This document shows, piece after piece, positions 47,328 through 57,099 of a DNA stretch of 64,000 bases. The notes under the pieces were generated by a model that was given only the letters and a program-made list of their open reading frames with translations, did no database searches and was not told the DNA's origin. The first letter of the stretch is position 1, and every line of letters starts with the position of its first letter. The translations under genes and the position numbers were made by a program. This DNA comes from Paenibacillus sp. L3-i20 (GTDB lineage Bacteria; Bacillota; Bacilli; Paenibacillales; Paenibacillaceae): the NCBI RefSeq assembly GCF_022180385.2, contig NZ_BQME02000002.1:1984001-2048000 (forward strand), in the 5' to 3' direction.

Positions 47328-50300
47328 TCATGTGTTTGGTTTAGTCAGACGATCGATGGCTTGTTCGATTGAGAGACTTCCATCATAAATATCATCAAAT
47401 AATTTTTTGGTGTCTTCCAATGTGTCCAGACCTGCACTGACTTGTTCGAATAATTGTTCCCCATCATCCGCTCTAAACGCTGCATTCTGAAGATCATCGT
47501 CTTCTTCAGTTACCATTTCGGATTTAAGGAAATGATATAGCTTATAGATTGACGTGTATTCAAACAAATCTAGCAATCGCACTCTACCGGGATATAGTTT
47601 CTCTAATGAAACATGGACTCTGCTAAGTAGAATAGAATCTCCGCCAAGCTCGAAGAAATTATCATAAATATCAATTTCATTGAAACCTAGCACTTGGCAA
47701 TAGATTTCGGCAAGTTTAGCTTCCGTGTCATCATAGTCATCTCCGTCTTTTCCCGTTAGCTTGATGTCACCTTCAATCATCTTCTGAGAAGCCTGTTGTC
47801 TCGCTTCAAGCTTTCTCCACGACTGCTTCAATGCAGCTTCAATATGGGTATCCATGTATTGCGGTACTAAATCAAGCTCCCACAATATATCCGAACCAAA
47901 GTTGATTTCTCCAACTAGTACATTTTGCACACGCTTATTTAAGGCTTCGTCGAAAGCTTTCATCGCTCTCGCAGTAGTGAGCGCTTTAAAGGCTCCATCG
48001 GCGTTAACGCCGAACTCGACTCCCATCCCTGTTTCTTTCCATACTACCCAGTTAATCGATAAAGTCTTTTTATTTCTAATACTTCTGAACTTTGAATAAG
48101 CATCAAGAAATGCGTTGGCAGCTGCATAATCGCCTTGCCCTGGAACTGCAAATCGAGAACTCATCGATGAGAACATAACGAAAAAATCCGGTTGATCTTG
48201 CTCGGTTAATTTGTCGAGAATCCAGGTTCCTGTTATTTTCGGATGGACAACTGCATTGAATACTAGTTCATCCTTAATATAAAGGAATCCTTCGCCCCCA
48301 ACCCCTGCTCCATGCACAACACCATTAATTCGTCCATATTTTTCTCTTAACTCATTTACTGTATCTTCCATTTTTGTGCGATCGGCTATATCAACACCAA
48401 AACAAGTAACAGTAGCGCCGATCGCTTCAATTTCTCGCACTGACTTAATCCGTTCAATGATTTTGTAATCCGTCCGGCTGTTCTGACTTACAATTCCATC
48501 CCACAAATGTTTATCTGGCATTGGGGTACGATTCAGCAAAGCAATATTGACATTCTTTTTGGCTGCTAAATACTTGGCAACTTCTACTCCCATGCCGCCG
48601 GTTCCGCCTGTTATAAGGTAGACACCTTCTTGTTTGATCTCAACCGGTTGTTCTGGTGCTGTTTCCATAGCGTATTCCTTAAATTTCTCCACATATCTTT
48701 CGTTTTCACGGTAAGCCACTTGATAGATTCCCGAAGGCATATTCATTTCCTGAATTACTGTTTCCATTGCCGTCTGATCGTCGATATCAATACAGCGGCA
48801 AAGGAGATTCGGCAATTCCAATCTCACTGACTTCCCAAGTGCAAATAAGGAAGCATTCCAAGGATTTATAATAGTTTCCTTATTTGTCACGGCATCCACA
48901 TTGTCGGATATGATCACCATATCAGCTACTGCACTCAATCCAACCGTCGCTACCGCTTTGGTGAAGTAAAACAAACTGTAAAGTCCGCGAAGTTGGGTTT
49001 CCTGAAATCCATCCCAAGTATTTGCTATATCTTCCGGCACAACACTGAAAAGATGTATGATCTTGCTCCACTTTCGATGTTTATTTTCTTTCAGCAATTT
49101 AACATAATCATCTACTGTGCCGCTAACATGGTAATGAGACTCCGCCACTCTCTTAAACTGATCTCTCAGATAAACTTTTACAACTTCTTTTCCTTCATCC
49201 ATCCAACGTTTCGTTAGTTGTTCACCTAGGCCTTTTTCATCCAAGAAAATAAGAATAGGACCATCTTGAGGGGCTTTTTCTACCGCTGGCAGATCTTGCC
49301 TAATCCATTCACCCGCATAATATAAACCGCCTGATGAAACTTCATTTGCGATTTCCTCATACTCCGGTGTTTCAATCCAACATCTTTCTTTTTCATAGGG
49401 ATAAGTTGGAAGGCTGATCCTGAATAACTCTTCTCCAACATATAGCTCCTCCCAATTTACTTCAGCTCCACTTATAAATAATTCAGAAAGACGCTCCAAG
49501 TGCTTACTGTTAATTCGATCCCCGTCCACGTATTCAGCAATGAATGCCTCGGCTTCCTTATTCATTTGAATGCGCTGCTTTTCAACAATCTCACCAACTG
49601 CTCGGTTTGATTTGGACTCTGATACGACTTTATGGTAACCGTAGTAAACATGCTGCAAATTCAATTGTTCAAGATCACTCGTTTCAATCACACTCAGTTT
49701 TTCATTTAAATCTTCCATACTTTCAACAATGAGAGCTAATCGATACGCATATTGACCCCGACCCGTATTCGCCGTATAACAAATGTTGTGAATGTTGGTT
49801 CGGCCTTCATCAATAAACGTTCGTTCTTTATACTGTTTAACCAATATCTGCAATGCAGCAAAATTATGAGCAGATAACGTTAATAGATTAGGTTTTTTCT
49901 TAACTATCGCTGTTGCATGATTTGTTTGCTCTGCATATTCCTCCAATACGACATGACAGTTCGTTCCGCTCATTCCAAATCCACTTACTCCGCATCTTCT
50001 AGGAAATCCATCTGTTTCCCACTTTCTTCTAGTTGTATTTACATAGATCGGGGAGTTGTTGAAGTCAATTTTCCGGTTAGGTCTGTTGAAATAAATATTT
50101 GGCGGAATTTCTTTATTTTTGAGCGCTAATACTGCCTTTATCACACCTGCAATTCCGGCAGCTTCTCCTAAATGCGTAATATTCGATTTAGAAGACCCAA
50201 CCGCACAAAATTGCTTTTTATTTGTAAATTGTTTAAACGCATTTTGAATGCCTTGTATTTCGATTGGATCTCCTAATACGGTGGCCGTCCCATGCGTCTC

Positions 50301-53300
50301 CAAATACGATATCGTTTCAGGATCAACAGCTGCATCTTCCCACGCTTTCACCATTACAGCTTCCTGTGCAGCAGGATTTGGCGCAGTTAAACCTACAGAA
50401 CTGCCATCTTGGTTAGAAGCACTCCCCTTAATCACTGCATAGATTTGATCCCTGTCTTTAATGGCTTGTTTAAGCGGCTTGAGGACGATTGCGGCTACAC
50501 CTTCACCCGATCCCGTCCCATCCGCATAGTGGTCAAATGTACGGGTTTTCCCATCTACCGATTCCATGCCAATGCCCCTAGACTGTCCTCTGCGATAAAT
50601 AGGTAATAAATTCAACTTAACACCACCAGCGATAGCCATATCGCAATCTCCCATACGAATGGATTTGCACGCCAGATGTACAGCAGTAAGGGAGGAAGAG
50701 CAGGCTGTATCAACAACTACGCTAGGTCCTTTTAAATCAAATAAATAGGAGACCCGACCGGTAGCGATTGAAGCCGTATTACCGATTAATGACGAAGCTT
50801 CCGACTCAGGCTCGATTTCACTGATGATGCGATGGTAATAAACCATTGCAGAGGCGAAGCCCAAATACACACCTGTATTCGTACCATTTATTTTGTTACC
50901 ACCATATCCTGCATCTTCGATAGCATGCCATGCTGACTGGAGGAACAATCGATGATGGGGGTCTGTTGTGCTTGCTTCTTTGGGTGGCAATCGAAAGAAG
51001 CGATAATCAAACTTATCGATATCTTCCAAATAGGTGCCGCGCTCAAACTCTATCGCATTAGGCGGATATCCTTTAAACTTAATAAACTTTTCGATATCCT
51101 TTTTCCTACTATCAGGAACACCGCCGCCCAAATCCAGCCCTGATTGAATAGCTTCCCAAAACTGCTCGCTGCTTTCTGCCATCGGCAATCGGAAGGACAT
51201 TCCGATAATCGCAATTTCTTCATCTGTATTTTTTTCACGCTGTGGTCTGCCTTCTTTTGTCGGTGCTGCTGAACTTTTGCTAATTATATAATTGGCCAAC
51301 TTGGAAATTGTTGAATGTTCAAACATGTCAGCTACCGTTAATTGATTCGGATAACTCTTATCTAATTCAGAGTGAATACGCATGAGCAGGATGGAATCCG
51401 CCCCTAATTCAAAAAAGTTGTCGTAAATATCGATTTCGTCGTACCCCAACACTTCCTTGCATACACTCGCAATCCTTTTCTCTGCTTCACTGAACGTGTC
51501 CCCATCTCTTCCAATAAGGCGCACATCGCCATTACTGCTCTTCGCACCTCGTTTGGAGGCGCTGCCAGTGTCTTTGATCTGTTTCTTGTTATGCTCTAGT
51601 TGTTGCTCCAACGATTTCGACAGCTTAACAGTAGACTTTTCTATCAAAGCTATACCGAGCCTGTCGAAATTAAACTCCCCTATCAGTGCTCTGCTCGTTT
51701 TTTTATTTAATAGTGTTGTGAATCCTTCAATGCCTCTTGCTGTCGGCATTGTTTTGAAAATCGTCTGTACAGCTGCACCTGTTGCTGCTGCCATGCCCGT
51801 TTCTTTCCAAGTCGTCCAATTGATCGTCAGCGTTTTCTTTCCTAGTCTGTTACGATAATGCGTGAAGGCATCCATATATGCATTTGCTGCAACGTAATCT
51901 CCTTGAGTCACACCACTAAAAATAGTAGCAACGGATGAGAACATTACAAAGAAATCAAGATTATCCTGCTCCGTCAATTTATTTAGCAGCCAAGTTCCAT
52001 TCACCTTTGGCAAAAGCACTTCTCGCATAACATATTCCTGCTTCTCAGCAAGGAATTGATCGATAGCTATTCCAGCTGCGTGAATGACGCCATTAATGGC
52101 CTTATACTCACTGCGCAAATGATCAAGTACGGCACTAAGCTCTTTCTCATTCGATGCATTAGCCTGATAATAATGAACTTTGGCTCCTAATTGTTCAATT
52201 TCGCGTATAGCAATAATCTTATTGATAGCCCCCAGATTCTTTCCATCAGCGATAATGTTGTCCCAAGTTTCTCTTTCCGGTAATTCTGAACGATTGACTA
52301 GAGCAAGAACGATATTGTTACCGCTCTTTGACAATGATTTGGCAACTTCAAGTCCAATTCCTCCAGCTCCACCGGTAATGACATAAACGCCATCGTCCTT
52401 AATCGTTACCTTATCCTCGGGAACATTATTTATATCTATCGCAGTAAATTGCTCAATGTATCGAACACCTTTACGATAAGCTACGCCGTATGCTCCAGAG
52501 CTGGACATTATTTCAACTGTCAGTAGCTCCAATTCTGTTTCTGCATCCCTATCAATACTTCGTACAGAAAATGCCGGATGTTCTTTAGCCATAACTTTCC
52601 CAAGGCCGTACAGTGTAGCATTTTCCGGCTTAATCTGCTTCTCCGTACCGTCTACCTCATGAGCGTATTCCGTTACTAAAACGATATCCAGTTTCTCATT
52701 TGGTCTAGTTTTGTTCCAAGCCTGATAAAAGTAAAAGAAACTAATGAGACTATGATGTTGACTGGCTTCCAATTGCTCTATGCTCTCAATTGGACTCCCT
52801 CCCGCTGCCGACATCAGATGAATAAATTTAGATAACGACCAATCGCCGATTTCGTTCAGCAGAGACTCATAATCGCTTTGTTTGTTGCTGATCGTATAAG
52901 AAAAATCGCTATGCTTCTCAAATTGATCGCCCAACGTTACGATGATCACTTTTCGATCATTTTTATTGCACTCTTGTACAATTGCTGCGTTAATGTCCTG
53001 TGCATATCTGTTATCGCTATAGATGAGTACAGCTCCTTCTGATGTGTCGACAGCACTTGTACCTTCAACGGCAGTCCATATCGGTTCGTAATAAAGCGTA
53101 TTAGCCGATTCATCAATCCCTGTTTCCCTTTCCGGGAAATCTATCCAACATCGGTTAGACTGAAAAGGATAGGTAGGCAAACTGACACGCCTTCTTTTCT
53201 CCCCCTCATAAAGCTCGTCCCAGTTTACTTCAGCCCCATTAACATAAATAGAGCAGAGCTTTCCAAGCAATTCTGCATCATCCCGTTCTGATTGATTCCA

Positions 53301-55091
53301 GCCCGTCGTTATCTCCTCAGCAAGCGAACTAAGCTCTTTTTTTTGCTGTTCGCTTAGTTCATTGTTGCTTGGTTCACTATTTGCACGTGCCATTTTGTGA
53401 TAGCCATAACATGCCCATGACTCGTCGAGCGTTTCCAGCTCTTGATCATAGCAATACTGTAGTTTTTGTATGAAGTCCTCCACATGTGTTGCGATAAAGG
53501 CAAGCCGATGGGAATAGGAGCCTCTGCCTGTATTCGCAGTAAAGCATATGTGGGACAACGGCGGAATACGATCCGTTTCTTTCATATAGTTGATATATTG
53601 CTTCAAGAGATCTCTTAGTACCGGCATGCTCTTAGCAGATATCGTAAATATTTCAGGACTGTCTGGAAGTACATCAGCTGCTGAATAAACAGGGGCCTCC
53701 TCCAATACAAGATGACAATTCGTGCCGCTCATCCCAAAACCACTAACCCCGCCTCTGCGCAGATGACCCGATGTTGTCCAGTCTCTTAACTTTGTATTAA
53801 CATATAGGGGTGAATTACTGAAGCCGATTGCTTTATTCGGTTTTTGAAAATAGATAGATGGCGGAATTTTTTTGTTTTTGATAGAAAGCGCCATTTTGAT
53901 CAAACTGGCAATACCAGCAGCTTCACTTAGATGACCAATATTCGTTTTAACTGAACCGACGGCACAAAACTGTTTTTTATCGGTAAATTTACGAAACGCG
54001 CCCTCTATACCCTTAATTTCTATCGGATCGCCAAGTTTTGTCCCCGTACCATGTGTTTCAATGTAATCCAGTGTCTGCGGATCAATTCCCGCTTCTTCCC
54101 AAGCCTTCTGAAGGACTGACGACTGCGATGTTGGATTTGGAACTGTAATGCCTGCTGTTGTGCCATCATGATTGGCAGCATCACCCTTAATGACAGCATA
54201 GATGTGATCTCCGTCCTTTATCGCTTTCTTCAAAGGTTTGAGAAGAACGGCTCCCGCACCTTCGCCAACACCTGAACCATCAGCCGCATCATCAAAAGTT
54301 CTTGTTCTCCAGTCGCTCGATTCAATTCCAATACGAATATTTACATCATCAATTGGAATAATATTCAACTTAACACCGCCAGCTAGAGCCATATCGCATT
54401 GCCCTTGTTTAATAGCTTGACAGGCAAGCCCAATTGCAATTAATGCGGATGAACAAGCAGTATCAACGACAAGCGCAGGTCCTTTCAAATTCAAAAAATA
54501 CGAAATTCTGCTAGCAGTCATTGCTTGCATATTTCCTACAGTAGAGATGGACAACAACGTTGGGTCGATATCATAAACCATTTTTGCATATAAATCTTTT
54601 GGACTTTGGGTGTATCCAAGATATACGCCTGTTTTGCTCCCAGCCAGCTTCCCTCCTCCATAACCCGCATCTTCTATCGTTTTCCAAGCTTGCTCTAGAA
54701 ATATTCTTTGGTGTGGGTCAGTTAAGCTAGCTTCTTTAGGAGGCACACGGAAAAAATCGTAATCAAACTTATCAATATGATCCAAATATCCGTACTCGGG
54801 ATATCTGACTGTTTCTTTATCGATCCCCATAAATTTGACATAGTTATCATTGTCTACACTACGATTAGGAGGAATGTTTGCTACACTGTCTAATCCATTC
54901 TGTATGTTGCTCCAATATTCATCTATATTCTGGGCACCAGGCAGTAATGCGGACATACCGATAATTGCAATATCGTCTCGCACTTTTGTATCGCTTTGCT
55001 TAAGCATTGCAATCATTTCTACAGCTGTTTCCATATCAATTTTCCCGCTGGATGTGTTGTTGACGATATAATTATAGATGTTGGTTTGCAA
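47328..55091 (-). CDS. Trans-AT PKS, two modules: KS-KR-ACP-KS-KR-ACP
   Basis: A 2587-residue protein. KS1 (about 38-470) has C213, H347 and H387; KR1 (about 900-1110) has TGGAGGIG, S1052-S1053 and Y1066; ACP1 has S1233 (ELGADSILLM). KS2 begins near 1291 with C1464 and HGTATVLGD, and its second histidine motif reads SNITHL instead of the usual NIGHL. KR2 (about 2150-2360) has TGGTGGMG and Y2322; ACP2 has S2486 (ELGGDSILLS). No AT, DH, ER or methyltransferase domain is seen, so each module should add two carbons (or a hydroxymalonyl unit) and leave a beta-hydroxyl. N-terminal (NNTSSGKIDMETAVEMI) and C-terminal (YDGSLSIEQAIDRL) helices look like docking elements. The start is a TTG at 55091 behind GGGGGAG. 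Confidence 0.95.
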   Translation of the reverse strand: MQTNIYNYIVNNTSSGKIDMETAVEMIAMLKQSDTKVRDDIAIIGMSALLPGAQNIDEYWSNIQNGLDSVANIPPNRSVDNDNYVKFMGIDKETVRYPEYGYLDHIDKFDYDFFRVPPKEASLTDPHQRIFLEQAWKTIEDAGYGGGKLAGSKTGVYLGYTQSPKDLYAKMVYDIDPTLLSISTVGNMQAMTASRISYFLNLKGPALVVDTACSSALIAIGLACQAIKQGQCDMALAGGVKLNIIPIDDVNIRIGIESSDWRTRTFDDAADGSGVGEGAGAVLLKPLKKAIKDGDHIYAVIKGDAANHDGTTAGITVPNPTSQSSVLQKAWEEAGIDPQTLDYIETHGTGTKLGDPIEIKGIEGAFRKFTDKKQFCAVGSVKTNIGHLSEAAGIASLIKMALSIKNKKIPPSIYFQKPNKAIGFSNSPLYVNTKLRDWTTSGHLRRGGVSGFGMSGTNCHLVLEEAPVYSAADVLPDSPEIFTISAKSMPVLRDLLKQYINYMKETDRIPPLSHICFTANTGRGSYSHRLAFIATHVEDFIQKLQYCYDQELETLDESWACYGYHKMARANSEPSNNELSEQQKKELSSLAEEITTGWNQSERDDAELLGKLCSIYVNGAEVNWDELYEGEKRRRVSLPTYPFQSNRCWIDFPERETGIDESANTLYYEPIWTAVEGTSAVDTSEGAVLIYSDNRYAQDINAAIVQECNKNDRKVIIVTLGDQFEKHSDFSYTISNKQSDYESLLNEIGDWSLSKFIHLMSAAGGSPIESIEQLEASQHHSLISFFYFYQAWNKTRPNEKLDIVLVTEYAHEVDGTEKQIKPENATLYGLGKVMAKEHPAFSVRSIDRDAETELELLTVEIMSSSGAYGVAYRKGVRYIEQFTAIDINNVPEDKVTIKDDGVYVITGGAGGIGLEVAKSLSKSGNNIVLALVNRSELPERETWDNIIADGKNLGAINKIIAIREIEQLGAKVHYYQANASNEKELSAVLDHLRSEYKAINGVIHAAGIAIDQFLAEKQEYVMREVLLPKVNGTWLLNKLTEQDNLDFFVMFSSVATIFSGVTQGDYVAANAYMDAFTHYRNRLGKKTLTINWTTWKETGMAAATGAAVQTIFKTMPTARGIEGFTTLLNKKTSRALIGEFNFDRLGIALIEKSTVKLSKSLEQQLEHNKKQIKDTGSASKRGAKSSNGDVRLIGRDGDTFSEAEKRIASVCKEVLGYDEIDIYDNFFELGADSILLMRIHSELDKSYPNQLTVADMFEHSTISKLANYIISKSSAAPTKEGRPQREKNTDEEIAIIGMSFRLPMAESSEQFWEAIQSGLDLGGGVPDSRKKDIEKFIKFKGYPPNAIEFERGTYLEDIDKFDYRFFRLPPKEASTTDPHHRLFLQSAWHAIEDAGYGGNKINGTNTGVYLGFASAMVYYHRIISEIEPESEASSLIGNTASIATGRVSYLFDLKGPSVVVDTACSSSLTAVHLACKSIRMGDCDMAIAGGVKLNLLPIYRRGQSRGIGMESVDGKTRTFDHYADGTGSGEGVAAIVLKPLKQAIKDRDQIYAVIKGSASNQDGSSVGLTAPNPAAQEAVMVKAWEDAAVDPETISYLETHGTATVLGDPIEIQGIQNAFKQFTNKKQFCAVGSSKSNITHLGEAAGIAGVIKAVLALKNKEIPPNIYFNRPNRKIDFNNSPIYVNTTRRKWETDGFPRRCGVSGFGMSGTNCHVVLEEYAEQTNHATAIVKKKPNLLTLSAHNFAALQILVKQYKERTFIDEGRTNIHNICYTANTGRGQYAYRLALIVESMEDLNEKLSVIETSDLEQLNLQHVYYGYHKVVSESKSNRAVGEIVEKQRIQMNKEAEAFIAEYVDGDRINSKHLERLSELFISGAEVNWEELYVGEELFRISLPTYPYEKERCWIETPEYEEIANEVSSGGLYYAGEWIRQDLPAVEKAPQDGPILIFLDEKGLGEQLTKRWMDEGKEVVKVYLRDQFKRVAESHYHVSGTVDDYVKLLKENKHRKWSKIIHLFSVVPEDIANTWDGFQETQLRGLYSLFYFTKAVATVGLSAVADMVIISDNVDAVTNKETIINPWNASLFALGKSVRLELPNLLCRCIDIDDQTAMETVIQEMNMPSGIYQVAYRENERYVEKFKEYAMETAPEQPVEIKQEGVYLITGGTGGMGVEVAKYLAAKKNVNIALLNRTPMPDKHLWDGIVSQNSRTDYKIIERIKSVREIEAIGATVTCFGVDIADRTKMEDTVNELREKYGRINGVVHGAGVGGEGFLYIKDELVFNAVVHPKITGTWILDKLTEQDQPDFFVMFSSMSSRFAVPGQGDYAAANAFLDAYSKFRSIRNKKTLSINWVVWKETGMGVEFGVNADGAFKALTTARAMKAFDEALNKRVQNVLVGEINFGSDILWELDLVPQYMDTHIEAALKQSWRKLEARQQASQKMIEGDIKLTGKDGDDYDDTEAKLAEIYCQVLGFNEIDIYDNFFELGGDSILLSRVHVSLEKLYPGRVRLLDLFEYTSIYKLYHFLKSEMVTEEDDDLQNAAFRADDGEQLFEQVSAGLDTLEDTKKLFDDIYDGSLSIEQAIDRLTKPNT

Positions 55092-55144
55092 GCATCTCCC
55101 CCACTTTCTACTATAATTTAGGTTGCTATACTCATCATGAAAAG

Positions 55145-57073
55145 TTAAAGACCCTCACAATTAGGTAACATTACTTCATAATTCAAATCCATTTCAGAAA
55201 ACTTTTTTTGAAGTAGACTTTTCACTTCACTTGTTAACCCCTGCTCCAGCAACGGCACAATTTCAGGATAATAATAAGCGAAGCCAAAATATATTTTGTT
55301 TAGGTTGTGTGGATTAAACCGATTATGCAACAGTTTTGTGTACCTGTTTTCCCTCATAAATTGATCCCGTAAACGCGGCTCTGGCGACTGTTTGTGATAC
55401 TCTTCAAAATGATGCAATTCGATTCTTTTTTTATTAAAATAAACCACTGAAATTTTTTTTCTTAATGCAAAGTTAATCGCCTCTTCAAGTTTGTTAATAA
55501 TAGGCTCTCCTTTATCATTAAGTGATGTATTGCAAAGAATAGGAACTCCCGTTTCGTTATTGAAAATATGAAGCAGCTCATACAAATCTTTATTGTCTCT
55601 TTCATTTACAGTCTGAATTCTTGAAGAACGATCCAAGTGTAGAATGGCTGGTACTTTTGCTGCTTGATCCTCTTTAATCGTAGATGTCTGGAGCATGTAA
55701 GGTGAAGGCAAATCTTCAACAAACCATTCTTTCTGATGTTCTTCCATAACCAGCGGCGCAACAGGACGCCACCATTCCCGTTCCTTTATAATGTTTAACT
55801 TATGTTTGGCTTCCGGATTTCTAGGATCTGCGAGCAAACTTCTGTTCCCTAGTGCACGAGGACCAACTTCTGAACGATTATTGAACCAGCAGATGGGCCC
55901 TTGCTGAATATCGATGAGAAATTGCTCCGGATGAAAACTGTCTTCCCTCTTAACAAACGATTGATAGTCCGACATAAGCTCATGAAGAGTATGATCATTG
56001 TCACCGTAATACGCATTTTCAAAGTTGAAATTGAATTGTCCAACCTTTTTATAAAAAGCATACAGAGCAATACCTAATGACATACCCGAGTCATTGACGC
56101 ATGGGGGCGCGATAAAACTTTTAAATTTGTATTTATTCATCAAATGCGAATTGGTTGGGCAATTAAGGGCGAAGCCACCTGTTAAAGACAGATGTGTTTT
56201 TTCGGTATCTATTCCTAGCTCACGAATTGCATTTTCTACATTTTTCTCCATAATAGCTTTAGAAATATGTTGAATGGCATGCATGACAAAAGCTATTTTA
56301 TTTTCTTCATAGGTGAAATCAGGATGAATAGCTGAGGGAGGTTGCTTGTCAAAGTCTGCTTCTATTTCGTTAAACAATGAACTTAGCTGGATATACGTTT
56401 GATATGAGCGTGTGTCTGTCTTTAGGAGAAATAAGGAGTCATTCATATAATTTTTTTCATGTTTAATATCAATTGCACTACCTAGTGCCATTAAAGATCC
56501 TTCACGCATGTCATACTTTTTGGAGGCATATCCCCATAATGGGCCAGGTGAATAAGCTGGTAAATAAGTGATTTTCCCTTTATCTACATAACAACCTGGA
56601 TAATAATATTTAGCGTACTCTTCAGAATCTGGGTCCGTGTTGAATTCAGGACCGCCATCGACGGCAAATGCCAGTATCTGCTCATGTTTAAACGTATTCG
56701 AATGCAACATAATTCCTGAGAAAAGATGCCATATTCCGTGATAAGCATAATCTGGTTGTTCAGGAACGGGATGATAGTCATCAACAGTTGAAATTCTAGG
56801 AGAACCCCATATTTCCACCATATCATCGACTGTTAACTGGTATACAGCCAGCAATTGATTAATAAACTCCACAGCATGTTCCGTGTTCAAAAAAGCGGAG
56901 TCATGTTGTTTAAATCCTGTAATACGTTCAAGCTCCCAGAAATGTACCAATGTTACATCGTCATTTTCCTTTAAATAAAGGGAAATATTATAGTCATGTC
57001 TATTCTTTATATTAAATATATGTCTATATTCATCGATGGTAATATAAACGGATAAATAATATCCATCCCGCAT
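55145..57073 (-). CDS. NodU/CmcH-family carbamoyltransferase (copy 2)
   Basis: A 642-residue protein of the NodU/CmcH family, which moves the carbamoyl group of carbamoyl phosphate to a hydroxyl (or amine). The N-terminal part has HFWELERITGFKQH, the histidines of YAYHGIWHLFSG and AVDGGPEFN; the C-terminal part has LTGGFALNCPTNS, RSEVGPRALGNRSLLADPR, REWWRPVAPLV and CNTSLNDKGEPI. It is a close paralogue of the gene just upstream (57100), with long identical stretches. AAGGAGTG is seven bases before the ATG. It lies between PKS genes in one operon, so the product is probably carbamoylated. Confidence 0.92.
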   Translation of the reverse strand: MRDGYYLSVYITIDEYRHIFNIKNRHDYNISLYLKENDDVTLVHFWELERITGFKQHDSAFLNTEHAVEFINQLLAVYQLTVDDMVEIWGSPRISTVDDYHPVPEQPDYAYHGIWHLFSGIMLHSNTFKHEQILAFAVDGGPEFNTDPDSEEYAKYYYPGCYVDKGKITYLPAYSPGPLWGYASKKYDMREGSLMALGSAIDIKHEKNYMNDSLFLLKTDTRSYQTYIQLSSLFNEIEADFDKQPPSAIHPDFTYEENKIAFVMHAIQHISKAIMEKNVENAIRELGIDTEKTHLSLTGGFALNCPTNSHLMNKYKFKSFIAPPCVNDSGMSLGIALYAFYKKVGQFNFNFENAYYGDNDHTLHELMSDYQSFVKREDSFHPEQFLIDIQQGPICWFNNRSEVGPRALGNRSLLADPRNPEAKHKLNIIKEREWWRPVAPLVMEEHQKEWFVEDLPSPYMLQTSTIKEDQAAKVPAILHLDRSSRIQTVNERDNKDLYELLHIFNNETGVPILCNTSLNDKGEPIINKLEEAINFALRKKISVVYFNKKRIELHHFEEYHKQSPEPRLRDQFMRENRYTKLLHNRFNPHNLNKIYFGFAYYYPEIVPLLEQGLTSEVKSLLQKKFSEMDLNYEVMLPNCEGL

Positions 57074-57099
57074 ACGAACACTCCTTAAATAGTATTAGT

